From Schoenoplectus triqueter (lineage: Eukaryota > Streptophyta > Magnoliopsida > Poales > Cyperaceae): DNA of 29,326 bases. The DNA lies in NCBI GenBank assembly GCA_964058805.1, contig CAXKVV010001594.1, forward strand, positions 1-29,326, given 5' to 3'. Shown here one piece after another: positions 1-9,696 of the stretch (positions are counted from its first letter, which is position 1; each line of letters starts with the position of its first letter). The notes under the pieces were generated by a model that saw only the letters and a list, made by a program, of their open reading frames with translations, was not told the origin of the DNA and searched no databases. The position numbers were made by a program, and so were the translations under genes.

Positions 1-275
1 AGAATTTAATAAAAGATATCGAACTATTTCTCAAAAAAAAAATATCGAATTGGATTTTTTTGTCAGATATAAAAACGTAAATCTATCTGATCGAGATCAT
101 CCTTAATATAATTGAACGTTTAGAAAGTTTATCTTACCGTCCTCATGAATCTTTTTTATACCGATGTTTTTTTTTGTTTCGTTTGTGTGACTGTTGCTTT
201 CGATATAGTTTGGCCTCCAAAGGAATTTGGTTCGTGTTAGTCGTCTTTTCCTGAAGAAATGTGGGGGCGAATACT

Positions 276-717
276 CAGGGGCGGATCCAATATAATCCAG
301 GGGGGCACGTGCCCCCCTGGATTTTGAAAAATAATACTTTTTGGTAATGTTTTCCGTAATTGACCCCCCCTGGAAATTTTGTTTGCCCCCCCCTCCTGAA
401 TTGTCTGATTATTTTTATTGAGAAAAAAATATTTAATACCGTGCATAATGAAATAATTATGCAAAGATATCAAAATATAAAGTTACTTAATCGAAAACTT
501 TGTTCATCAACTTGATTATCTATTACTTTGAGCTTTATTTTATTATTATTTTAATATATAAAATATTATTATTTAATAAAAAAAATTATTAGTTAAGTAT
601 ATATATTAAATTATTAATTTTTTTATTTAGTACCTGATTAGTTAATGGGTTTGAACCCGATAAGCCATTATAATCCGATAATTGCCTCCCCTAATCAAAA
701 TCCTAGATCCGCCACTG
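276..717. mobile_element. Non-autonomous hAT-type MITE (442 bp) with 8-bp TSD
   Basis: The element starts CAGGGGCGGATC and its far end reads CAGTGGCGGATC on the other strand, a 12-bp terminal inverted repeat with one mismatch. It is flanked by a perfect 8-bp direct repeat, CGAATACT, at 268-275 and 718-725. An 8-bp TSD with CAGNGGCGG-type ends is characteristic of the hAT superfamily. No coding capacity was seen, and the weak open frame across 237-473 is an artefact of the G/C runs. The internal AT-rich part from about 420 to 700 is clearly related to 28310-28555, so this is one of at least two family members in the window. The clean TSD suggests the younger copy. Confidence 0.85.
294..323. 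repeat. Perfect 30-bp palindrome centred on CACGTG
   Basis: A perfect inverted repeat with no spacer, made of AATCC, a G run, CACGTG, a C run and GGATT. It sits just inside the left end of the hAT MITE. A looser related motif follows at 361-382 (a C run, then TGGAAATTTTG). Subterminal repeats of this kind usually serve transposase binding. The central CACGTG is also a perfect G-box core, so it could bind bHLH or bZIP factors; that is inference. Confidence 0.9.
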
Positions 718-725
718 CGAATACT

Positions 726-1670
726 TCATAGAATATATAGTACTCGTGATTGTATATGTACACTTTGATTTTCAATAATAAATGAAGTTGATGGTTAATG
801 GGTGATAGCTAAAAAATTGTGCGATTGACGAAACTCTTTTTTCATTGTGGAAAGGAAAAATATACTTTGTCCCTAATATCGTCCCATCAACTATTTCATC
901 ATAACCGCAAGTTGGACCCCCATAAAAATCTACAGCGTGTGGGGTGTATATGCTATGATAGTGAGAGAAATGAAAAGATAATGTTACGGGCACTGTTGTG
1001 AAAAATAATCTTATAATTTATTCTTGAAAGAAATAATATTGATGGGGAGGGTTCACTTGACAGAATTCACATCCTCTTCGGATATATAATTACTCTAATA
1101 GTAGTAAATTACAGCAGAGAACTAATATCATTTGCGTTTCAAGAGAAATCATGGCTCATACCATTCTGTTTCTGTGAACTTCAGTAGATGATTTCCATTC
1201 AATCTTAAGCTAGTAACCAACTCATACTTAGCTGAAAGAAAATTTGCATTTCTAATTCATCAATAATCCCTTTATCAATGCTAATTTTACAAATGAGTGT
1301 TCTAAATCAGCCAAATTTTGCAAATAATATCTAATTATATTACAAATACAACTACAGATATAATCTAATTAGATTACAAAAAAAGCCCTAGAAACAATGC
1401 CAATAAAGATTATACATCATTTTCTAAACGAAAGTCAAATCAGCTTAATTTGATACTTCTGCTTTTGCTGGTAGGGGGGCCACATAATTGCCCGATCGTC
1501 GCTGTTGATTCTGCATCCATGTTTTTAGTTGATTGCGGTTTCAAAAAATTTGCGAAATTAAGATACCTACAGCAAGTGAATATTTCATATCACGGTTACA
1601 TGCTTACCAGAGACACTAATTTCTTTCATTTATTTGTTTCTCCTTTCATGCCATCTTCTGAGAAACAGCC
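726..1670. other. Intergenic, AT-rich; probable 3' UTR of the GT47 gene at its right end
   Basis: No gene was recognised. The only open frames are short and overlap on both strands. The 3' untranslated region of the minus-strand GT47 gene must lie in the last few hundred bases, but I could not choose a poly(A) site. Around 1318-1380 there are loose repeats of 'atctaattatattacaaata'. Confidence 0.5.
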
Positions 1671-3053
1671 CTACAGAAAAGTTGCCATATTGGCACCAGC
1701 TTCGGCACCTTGTTTTATACGCTGTACCCGTTTGGTCAGCTCAATTAGTGCAGTGTCAACTGCATCATGGAAACCGATCTCAGCCTGAGTTGCACTGGGA
1801 CTGGGGTAGGCATATGTGACTTGTGGTATCATTGCTATCACCGCTTCTCTCATTCTTTGGACCTCCTTCTCTGGTATCCGTGACAACAAATTCTCAATCT
1901 GAAAAAGCTGCTCTGGTCTAATAAAAACTGACCAATCCTCTCTATTCTCAGGGATATACCATTCATACTGTGAATAAGCCATTAATTCAGTGAAAAACAC
2001 AGGCACACATCCAGCCAAAATCGAGTCAAATACCGACCGACGTGTTGCCGTGTCACCTGGTGGCTGGAGGCAGAATCGGGACTTTTTCATTGCACCAAGT
2101 ATCTCATCAGCTGCATTCCATGCAGATACCCAATATTTGCAAAATACAAGCAGGCATTTTTTACTCCTTTTGCACTGGTCAATAACTGCTGTTCGATATA
2201 TCTCTGAAATATGTCCCTTTTGACGAGCCCCGCCAACGAAGGAGAAAAGGTGTGTCCTCTTTGAGCGGCGCACCTCCTTTTGCCATGAGATCATCTCAGC
2301 TTTGGAGCGTGGATGAAAATATGAGGGATAAGGAATGCCAAAATGGTTCTTGTACTTGTGCAGTTGTTTGCGCTCAATGATGAGTATGGAGACATTTGAA
2401 AGTTTGGGGAGGTCGAGAAGATTATTCGAGCGATAGGATTTGGCATCTGTTATTTCTGGTTTACGTACCAAGTCTTGCACCATAATTCCGCTAACTAGAA
2501 AATGGTCATGGCCACCGTACCGTTTGAAGGTCGGGAAGCTCGAGATATAGTCAGCTAAGTCAACCCCCATTGCATCGCGCCGAGTGAAGTTTGTCTCAAG
2601 AAAAAAAGGTGCATAAAGAGAAGGATAGAATGGGATGTAGAACATGAGTGCATTCGACAAATTGTGTGTGCGGCATGGGTGATTGATTGCCCGTGCATGG
2701 AATATCATGTCAGCGGAAAATTGGTACGTATTGTACCAGCTCGAATGTGTTTTGTGCCAGATTGACTTCTTGTAAAGGGGCTGGCCAAGGCCATGGTTTT
2801 CTATGTAAGGGCACTTGTCCAACCATGGGTCAAGCTTGGTGCAATTGCTGAGCAGTGCCTTGGTGAAGTAGTCGGGTAGGTCGTATATGTAGAAAGGCGC
2901 GATATCTGGGTCGCATTTATCGGAGCTGATGATTGAAGGTGCTCTCTGTGTTTCAAATTTGATGAGAACATCAAGGTTTGAGGTGAAATAGGACAAGGAA
3001 GAGTAGGATACAAGAACGGAGAAGAAGAGAAAGGAGAAGACTTTCAGTTTCAT
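1671..3053 (-). CDS. GT47 exostosin-domain glycosyltransferase, MUR3-like (probable xyloglucan galactosyltransferase)
   Basis: A single uninterrupted 460-residue frame on the minus strand. Residues 5-22 form a hydrophobic signal anchor after a short basic N-terminus, as in type II Golgi membrane proteins. The exostosin/GT47 domain runs from about residue 52 (FYIYDLP) to about 390. Family hallmarks are WYNTYQFSADMIFHARAI (106-123), the HPCRT and FYIPFYPSLYA stretch (125-148), GGHDHFLVSG (180-189), FSFVGGARQKG (270-280), LQPPGDTATRRSVFDS (329-344) and AGCVPVFF (347-354). The last three form the C-terminal nucleotide-sugar-binding region. Four N-glycosylation sequons lie at N70, N131, N155 and N220. 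Known members of this plant clade (MUR3, XLT2, XUT1) add galactose or galacturonate to xyloglucan side chains in the Golgi. Here only the family is certain; acceptor and sugar are inferred. Length fits a complete but short clade member, and no frameshift or stop was seen. The ATG at 3053-3051 directly precedes the anchor and lies about 100 bp from a TATA box. Confidence 0.93.
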   Translation of the reverse strand: MKLKVFSFLFFSVLVSYSSLSYFTSNLDVLIKFETQRAPSIISSDKCDPDIAPFYIYDLPDYFTKALLSNCTKLDPWLDKCPYIENHGLGQPLYKKSIWHKTHSSWYNTYQFSADMIFHARAINHPCRTHNLSNALMFYIPFYPSLYAPFFLETNFTRRDAMGVDLADYISSFPTFKRYGGHDHFLVSGIMVQDLVRKPEITDAKSYRSNNLLDLPKLSNVSILIIERKQLHKYKNHFGIPYPSYFHPRSKAEMISWQKEVRRSKRTHLFSFVGGARQKGHISEIYRTAVIDQCKRSKKCLLVFCKYWVSAWNAADEILGAMKKSRFCLQPPGDTATRRSVFDSILAGCVPVFFTELMAYSQYEWYIPENREDWSVFIRPEQLFQIENLLSRIPEKEVQRMREAVIAMIPQVTYAYPSPSATQAEIGFHDAVDTALIELTKRVQRIKQGAEAGANMATFL

Positions 3054-3149
3054 GGCTAAAACCTAATAAATTAAATGTGATGCGATGTGGTGACCTTCCT
3101 AGATTTGGCGTTTTGAATCAAAGCAAATTATACTGTATTGAGCGATTGC

Positions 3150-3160
3150 TTTATATATAG
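3150..3160 (-). promoter_or_regulatory. TATA box of the GT47 gene
   Basis: On the minus strand this reads CTATATATAAA, about 97 bp upstream of the start codon. That would give a transcription start near 3120 and a 5' UTR of roughly 65-70 bases, normal for a plant gene. The assignment rests on sequence and spacing only. Confidence 0.6.
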
Positions 3161-3294
3161 TAATAATAAACATGTTAACGTACCAGTCTCCTCAATGTTC
3201 GCTGCTTGCCGTAAGATTAAGATCAGAAAGTTAAGATTGGATCAGATTTCATTATCATTTCTAAATCTTAAGGTTCGAAGAATTTGATAATCTA

Positions 3295-3695
3295 TCTATA
3301 CTATTATATAAAGCATCTAAAAAATGAAGGATTCATTTTTTATTATGGTAATTTTTTGTTATATCAATTTTATCCCTCAATTAGACGGATATTATTTATT
3401 TTTGATTGATCGAACATATGTAATCGCGTCCATTGATCTCTTTTTTTCTCTCCATTTATTTCTCATCTATATTGTTATTTCCATAATATAATTTTTTTTA
3501 TTTAGCAAACTTGTGCATGTTTGGTAAAAAATTAATGGTGATAATATATATTGAAATAATTCACTTTTGTTACCATAAATTCATGAATCATTAACTCATA
3601 CTGTGTAGAAAATCTAATCAATGTGAATTTTTTATCTTATAATATTTTAATGTTTAAATAAAAAAATCTGCTGTAACACGCGGATATATAGCTAG
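3295..3695 (+). mobile_element. Short non-autonomous Helitron
   Basis: The left end is TCTATACTATTATATAAAGC, a form of 5' terminus common in plant Helitrons, preceded by A. The right end is CTAG followed by T, so the element lies between A and T as Helitrons do. Ten bases before CTAG is an imperfect hairpin (about 3671-3685, CTGCTG / CACGCGG with a TAA loop, one G-T pair and one bulge). There are no terminal inverted repeats or TSD, as expected. It is about 400 bp, AT-rich and non-coding. It lies 240-640 bp upstream of the GT47 start codon. A start at 3291 (TCTATCTATA) is also possible. Confidence 0.72.
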
Positions 3696-4600
3696 TCTGA
3701 TTAAATGCAGATGGTTGCTAGGAATCAGGTCAGATTCTATTCGTTTGTTTACAAGTTTTGTAAATCCCAAAGCACACAAAATTTGGTAGAATCTGACCTA
3801 AGTTTACATAGTAAAGCCTGAAAATATGTGCAAAATTGGAATTTACGAGAATTTACTAGGTCTATATGAACAAATCTATGAGATGATAGTAAACAATTTG
3901 AAAACCCAATTATTAATTTAATATATATACATAGTATTAGTCAGTATATATGTAATCTATCCCATATCTCATGTAGTCAATAGGCAGCAGTTCCTTGCAA
4001 TTAAAACAAGCACATTCGACAATCTCGCCGGAAATTCATAAATTGGACATTGATCTGTCATCGAAGTTTCCTATCTATATTATATGCACCAATTGCATTA
4101 GATATCCAATTATGATCAGTACCACTGTACCGACATTAATTGCATATATAGTCAAGGTCAAATTCTCGAGTCAATGAAAAATGAAGGCATCGAGATGCTA
4201 TTTAGCGTGCAAGGGCAGACTAATGTTTCCACGTTGGACGGGGATTATTTTTTTTTTCTTGTTGGACTTTCTTTTTGGACAGTAATCATTTTTGCCATGT
4301 TACAAGTTACAACACTTCATTAATTCATTTTTTACTGGAACTTTATTCCGCTTGTTGATTAATGGTTCCCTGATGAAAAATGATAACCCCTAATTGGTAA
4401 TTAATTGTTCCGCTTATTTATTTATTTATTTTATTTATACAAGCATACAAATCAAATTGAGATGTATGTCAAGCGTCAATGATATATCCATTGAGAAGAG
4501 AAGAAAAACAAGGAAGTTGGCAAGTTGCCAGTTGCAGAGGATGCTTACCCTTCAACGCTATGCAACGAGTAGCTGAGCGTGTAAAACTTGAAACAAGAGT
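3696..4600. other. Intergenic, no gene recognised
   Basis: AT-rich sequence with two short open frames (3995-4177 and 4394-4685) that show no recognisable domain and are within chance expectation. A TTTA microsatellite of several units lies at about 4415-4438. Confidence 0.5.
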
Positions 4601-4970
4601 GACTGTATCTTCAATGCTAATTGGTTCTAAATTTTTTATTACTTTCATATCAAATTTAATTAGAGAAGTTATTAATTATAATTAATACTCTCTAATTTAG
4701 AAACCATTTTTAGATTTTATCTAGATTTTATTTATGCTAAGTCATTTAATGAAAATAGAAAAGAAAAATAAACCGGTTTAGCAAAAATGATCTCTAATAC
4801 TAAATTAAACAAGTTGCTAATTTGATATGATAATTAGAATTGAGTTGCTAAATTAGAAACCGTGATTAAAAATTTTAAATTAGAAACTGTCTCTCCAACG
4901 CTAAAATAAAAAATAAATAGTGACACATAAAAATAAAAACTCAATAGAAATTCTCATTGGAGATGCTCTA
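4601..4970. mobile_element. Degenerate MITE candidate with 'atctccaatg' ends
   Basis: The right end read on the minus strand is TAGAGCATCTCCAATGAGAATT, and the left end contains GTATCTTCAATGCTAATT, so the two are imperfect inverted copies. GAGCATCTCCAATG-type ends are common in dispersed plant elements. Between them, versions of 'taaattagaaacc' recur in both orientations. No TSD could be fixed, so exact ends and superfamily are uncertain. Confidence 0.35.
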
Positions 4971-5029
4971 ATAATGAATTAATGATAGTACAAGCACTAC
5001 ACCACAAAAGAGCTTTTACAATAGTTATT

Positions 5030-5400
5030 TCTCCCAGTTAGCAGCGGTTTTACAACTGTTGTTATTGGAAGCGCTTCAAAATTTAGCATTGGTTTTTTGA
5101 AAACCGCTGCAAACCTGTTACAACAATTCTTATAGAACAACTGCTGCAAAATACCATTTACTGCGGTTTTTAACTAAAAAAATAGTGTAAATATAATCAT
5201 TTACAGTAGTTTTGTAGTTAAAAATCGTTGTAAATGGTATTTTGCAGCGATTGTTCTATAAGAACTGTTCTAAAGTTTTTTGAAAATTTTTCATAAAAAA
5301 CGATGTAAATATGACCATTTACAGCGGTTTTGAAGGTAAAAACCGCTCTAAAAATGATTTTGCTGCGGTTTTGCCATAAAAACCGCTGTAAATTATTATT
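5030..5400. repeat. CACTA subterminal repeat array (TTTACAGCGGTTTT-like)
   Basis: About ten degenerate copies of a 12-14-bp motif, in direct and inverted orientation, for example 'aaccgctgcaaa' near 5100, 'tttacagcggttttg' near 5318 and 'aaaaccgctgtaaat' near 5380. Matching copies occur at the other end (about 6600-6656). Adjacent inverted copies could form small hairpins. Confidence 0.8.
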
Positions 5401-5604
5401 TTATTTCTGTGACTAGCCCATATATGCTAGCCATATATAATATTTTCATCACATGTATTTTCACAAAAATAATAATAACTACATTAAATTACTAATTAAC
5501 TACATCTAATTAATTAATTTATCTAACATACACGCATAATACTATATAATACAATAAAATATAATAAATATTTACAAAATATTAAAACCAAATGATAAAA
5601 AATG

Positions 5605-6224
5605 TCAAAACAAGAAAATCACAAACTCAATCCAAAGTAGTTTTACTTCCTCGTACTCGGTCGGTGTCAAAGGGAGCTTTTGATGCTATGAAAAAAGAAA
5701 ATAATTAGTACGTAAATATATATTGAATAAACTAATAAATTTAACTATGTATAATTAATTTCTACTCACCTTGGGAAAACAATCTAATGGATAATTTTGA
5801 TGATTTCAATCATGTTCCGCATGACAAAATACTCGCACTCGCTGCCGCTAGGTTGTGTAGAGCACTAATTATAATTATAAATATAATAATAACATACTAA
5901 TACACATAATTATGCATGCATGTACAAAGACCTAATTAATTATAATTAATCATAACACTAATTATATAATATATAACCATATCGGAATCTGTCAAAAAAC
6001 CAATGGATCGTTTACTCCCACGAGTTTACTTGAGTTGCATAGTTGCCAATAACGCTTGCACCCCCTGCAAGGGAATTTTTAAGATTTGTACAAATATTTA
6101 AAAATTGAACTATGTATGAGAATACTTACGCATTCAGAGCAAATTTGAGCGTCAACTCCAAAGGATTGACTATGAGGTTCACTGAATTCGCATAATACAA
6201 CGTGCAATTATGGTAATGCACAAC
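5605..6224 (-). pseudogene. Relic of a Ulp1/SENP-like (C48) cysteine protease carried by the CACTA element
   Basis: Four exon-like blocks on the minus strand, in order. 6224-6130 encodes HYHNCTLYYANSVN and beyond and ends at a donor (GC|GTAAG). 6064 to about 5990 follows an acceptor and includes VNSWE. 5864-5770 encodes CSTQPSGSECEYFVMRNM and ends at a consensus donor (AAG|GTGAGT). 5685-5605 encodes LTPTEYEEVKLLW and ends in TGA. The order (His, then the vYYxDS region, then W, then QPxxxEC, then a VMR-containing helix, then an E-E-V-x-x-x-W tail) matches the C-terminal catalytic part of plant transposon Ulp1-like proteases, which in active enzymes cleave SUMO. Here the usual Asp in the xDS position is Asn, there are in-frame stops after NSWE and in 'IIH*', and the last block is out of phase. 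It is a dead remnant. Family assignment is by motif reading only. Confidence 0.55.
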
Positions 6225-6677
6225 AAGAAGAATTCAATGTTTGCTACAATTAAATTATACATATATACAAATTTAATTAGATGCAAAAAAAATATATAAA
6301 GGCTAATTAACTAGGGTTTTAGAATAAGATCGAGTAATTCTTACTTCTGTATATATGAAAAAAAGATATATTTGTTGTCATTCATAAACTCTGCAAACTC
6401 GTAACACGTTTGAGAGAAAATAGAGGAGAAGTTTGTTGTTGAGACAACAAGAGAAGAGAACAAAAAAATTGATCAAATTTGATGGAATTTTGTGTTATTT
6501 CGAGCTCAAAAAATGCTTAAATTCAGAGCTCCTTTAATGATGGCGGCTGCTGGTTGGGAGAGAGAAAAAGAGAGTTTATACCTAGAGCAGCAGTACTTAT
6601 TAGCAACTTTACAACGGTTTTTAGTAAAAAACCCCGCTATAAATGATGCGCTGCAAAAATGATATTTTGATGTAGTG

Positions 6678-7948
6678 AAGTCTTAGAAACAACACAGTTT
6701 TTTTTTTTTGAGAAATACAAAGTTTAAGTTCAACTGAGAATTATTTATGACAATCTCAATAATAGAAGCAGCTTCTTGGTAGCTTTAACAGCGAATCATA
6801 TTGGCGGTCATACTTTTTCTAATTGCACCGTTGTGCTTGTGCCACAGTTTTCGTGTCTACACGAGTGGGACCAGAATTAAAAAGCTCCCCAATTGCTAAA
6901 ATCTAGGCTGATTAAACTTTTAATAAATTCGACGGGCGATTTTAACTATGGCAGGATCCTGCCATGGTTTTTTATGGCAGCCGGTAGATCCGCTTTAAAG
7001 GGATACAAATCAATTTAGTGACATGATCAAACGAAAGCTCGACTTGGAAAGTCAGCAAAAGTTGTTGCTCATCAATTTATTTTCGAAAAAAGCAAAAAAA
7101 AAAAAGTGATTGGAGGCTTGAAAAAAAAATTTAGCAAAGGGACCGAATTTTTTTGGGCCCTTTATATTTGAATTCTGTCTAGTAACTATGATTTAGATAT
7201 TTTAAATAATTTAAAATTCATAAAGTGAATGACTCTTTGTTTCGTTTCTTATTTAGTGTATAATTGTCATGATCCTGCAATATATGTTTAGAATTGACAA
7301 AAAAATATTGATTATTTTTTGAAGAAAATAAGAATCGTTAGATATATTAGAGTTTTTCTATGTCATGATAGATTGTAACGAAAATATTAAGATCTTTATT
7401 ACATTCATAATACATCTGTTACATTAAAAGTTATATAATTAATTATATATCTTTCCTCAAGACATCATTTTGTTGAAGATTTATCAAATTTAAAATTTAA
7501 TTATATATTTTATTTTTGAAAAGTTATGATTATTATATAAAATAATAGATTAATTGCATTTGCTTACTCTGTTTTTACCATATTTCATATTGGAATATGA
7601 TGATATTTTTAGATTTTAATGCAAAAAGATTACAATATGAAAACGACATGTAATAAATCATGGATAATATACTAATGTCTTATAATTAATCAAGTTTGAA
7701 TTGTTTTATTGATTTTGAGGACTTTATCTCTGGATAATTTTCAAATTTATTAATTAATATAATGAGTATTTCTTAATACTATGTTTATTTTTTATGCATA
7801 ATTCGACGCTGACTTTATATATAATTTTATATAAGATTTAATCAACTTTATTTTTAAAGTCTATGTTTAATAAAAAAAAATATACGAACTACTTGCAAAA
7901 AATGGTTAGATATTGTAAAACTAAAATCGTCAAATTAGGAAGCTTAGA
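6678..7948. other. Intergenic, AT-rich, no gene recognised
   Basis: No coding signal was seen. The one notable item is a perfect 18-bp palindrome, ATGGCAGGATCCTGCCAT, at 6948-6965, followed by a partial repeat 'atggcagcc' at 6974. From about 7200 to 7940 the sequence is AT-rich without visible structure. Confidence 0.5.
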
Positions 7949-8340
7949 GGACGATTTTTAGACTGTAATATACAGACTTTTTTCACCGTTTGATTGCTTT
8001 TTGATTCGGATCAGATCGCTGATGGAATAACAAGGACGGAAAAACTAAAATACGGAAGGTCTCTCCGTTCTCTTTTTCTCTCCGTTAGGGTAATCCTCTT
8101 TTTATTTCCCCATCGTCATCGTCATTGTCCCTCTCTCTCCATGCTCCTTCCCTGTGACAAAAATACGGGACTCATCTCCCCGGTCAGGCCAACCTCGTTC
8201 CCCTCTACAGAGCTCCTGACTCGATCTCCGACTCCCCTTAAGTTAGTAAGCTTCTTCACTGTACCTAATCTAATTGCTATTGAGTCAGGTAAATAGCAAG
8301 CATCTAAACCCATTATTCTCAGCTCGTTCCCCTTAAAATC
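7949..8340 (+). repeat. Left inverted arm of the Mutator-like element
   Basis: Markedly richer in C and T on the plus strand than its surroundings. It contains a chance open frame (7994-8296) of low-complexity composition. Its partner is the arm at 9697-10256. A splice-donor-like 'CAGGTAAAT' at 8286-8294 and the C/T-rich composition suggest the arm could act as promoter and leader; that is inference. Confidence 0.65.
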
Positions 8341-8993
8341 TCACCTATTTTAATTGTTAAGTCTTGTTCTCTTTAAAACTCATCTTTCTTTTTTCTTCAG
8401 TGTATTATTAGCTGGTAAAGCTTATTGTTTCTCATGAGCGATTTTAATCAAAGAGAAATTGTGACAGATTCTTGCTCAGTGTGTCAGTTTATTAGTTAGT
8501 TTACTGGCTTTAGTTCGGAGAGGTTATAACTGGTATGGTACCATTATAATTGTTCTAATTTATCAAATTGTTCTGATTTCATCCATTTGAGGCTTATTAA
8601 AGAGATTGTTAGTGCTAATTATTTTTAATATTAATTTCATTTACAAAGATGGACTATAAGCCTTATTATGGTAAGGGCTTGAGATTTATTAGTTTACATA
8701 GGATGCATTATTGGTGAGGGCCTGATGGTAGTTTACAATTTTAAGTTTGCTGGTTTAGGTTTGCCTGAAAGGTTATGAAAGGGTTATAACCAGTACATAC
8801 TTAATTGTGAAGGCTATAACTGGCATGTGTTATGGTTGTTTCTTTGTTCCAATTTATCAAATTGAGACTAATTAAACAGATTTGTGATAGGCTATAACTG
8901 ACATGGATATGTGTCATGAAAAGGCATAATAACTGAAGAAATTTCTTCTTTATTTTCTGAAAAATTGATATATATCTTCTTGCTTTATTTCAG

Positions 8994-9044
8994 GAAAGTT
9001 ATGGACAAGTACTTGTGGTTCATGGGCATTCTCTTGCTCTGAAG
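8994..9044 (+). other. Exon-like 51-bp block inside the Mutator-like element
   Basis: A strong acceptor (TTGCTTTATTTCAG) ends at 8993 and a donor (GAAG|GTCTAT) follows 9044. Between them are exactly 17 open codons reading ESYGQVLVVHGHSLALK. The protein was not recognised. It could be a captured exon, as in Pack-MULEs, or coincidence. No flanking exon in a matching frame was identified. Confidence 0.25.
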
Positions 9045-9340
9045 GTCTATTTTCAAATTATTGATCAAATTCACTTCATTTTTTTGCTGACAATGGTTCA
9101 TCATGGTACTAAGCTGACTAATAAAAATGATATCATGATTGCTGACGATGGTTCATCATGTTAGCTCCCAGAGTAACAAATCATGCATGTATTTCCATAA
9201 TAACTGGATCTGACATAACAACCTTCAAACATGAAATTGATGTTCCAAACTTGATCCAAAATACATGCAAATATTTGATCTAATCATGTAGCATAACAAA
9301 ATAGTGTATAATAAGACGTGCAAAAGAGTCTAAAAACATA

Positions 9341-9464
9341 ATCTACATCAATATCATCACCATCAATCAATAATTTGTGACTTGAAGTGGCAACACGCAG
9401 CTACAGCTGATTACAATCTCATCACCTCCAACATCATCTACATCAATATCATCACCATCAATCA
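9341..9464 (+). repeat. Two exact 29-bp direct repeats, 95 bp apart
   Basis: The copies at 9341-9369 and 9436-9464 are identical, beginning ATCTACATCAATATCATCAC. The motif is rich in ATC/ATCA triplets. The spacer between them is not repeated. They lie in the internal part of the Mutator-like element. Confidence 0.85.
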
Positions 9465-9696
9465 CAATGCTAATATCAACTCATATCTTAGAAACTACCT
9501 TCGGCTCTGATTATATTTTTTTACTAACCAAAATAAGTATCAAAATTCCATTACTTGGTGTGAACAGAAAAATGATAGAGCAAATTCTCTCTGATATTGT
9601 CAAGAGCAATTTCTCTCTTAATAAAATCACTCATAAGCAATAGTAAGTTTAACAAGCTACTGATACAGGTAAAAAAAAAAGAGAGAATTACTTCAT

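Larger units (their letters stand above)
4995..6677 (-). mobile_element. CACTA (En/Spm, CMC) element, internally deleted, 1,683 bp, TSD AAG
   Basis: The left end reads CACTACACCACAAAAG; the right end read on the minus strand is CACTACATCAAAATATC. A 3-bp direct repeat, AAG, flanks both ends (4992-4994 and 6678-6680). CACTA termini with a 3-bp TSD define the superfamily. Both subterminal regions carry many copies of a motif close to TTTACAGCGGTTTT in both orientations, like the binding sites for the accessory transposition protein in En/Spm. No transposase was found. The centre holds a relic of a Ulp1-like protease on the minus strand (5605-6224). The element cannot move by itself. Confidence 0.88.

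Noticed and set aside
237..473. 78-codon minus-strand frame
   Set aside because: Crosses the end of a hAT MITE and its G/C palindrome.
1990..2223. Plus-strand frames over the GT47 gene
   Set aside because: Antisense shadows of the minus-strand coding region.
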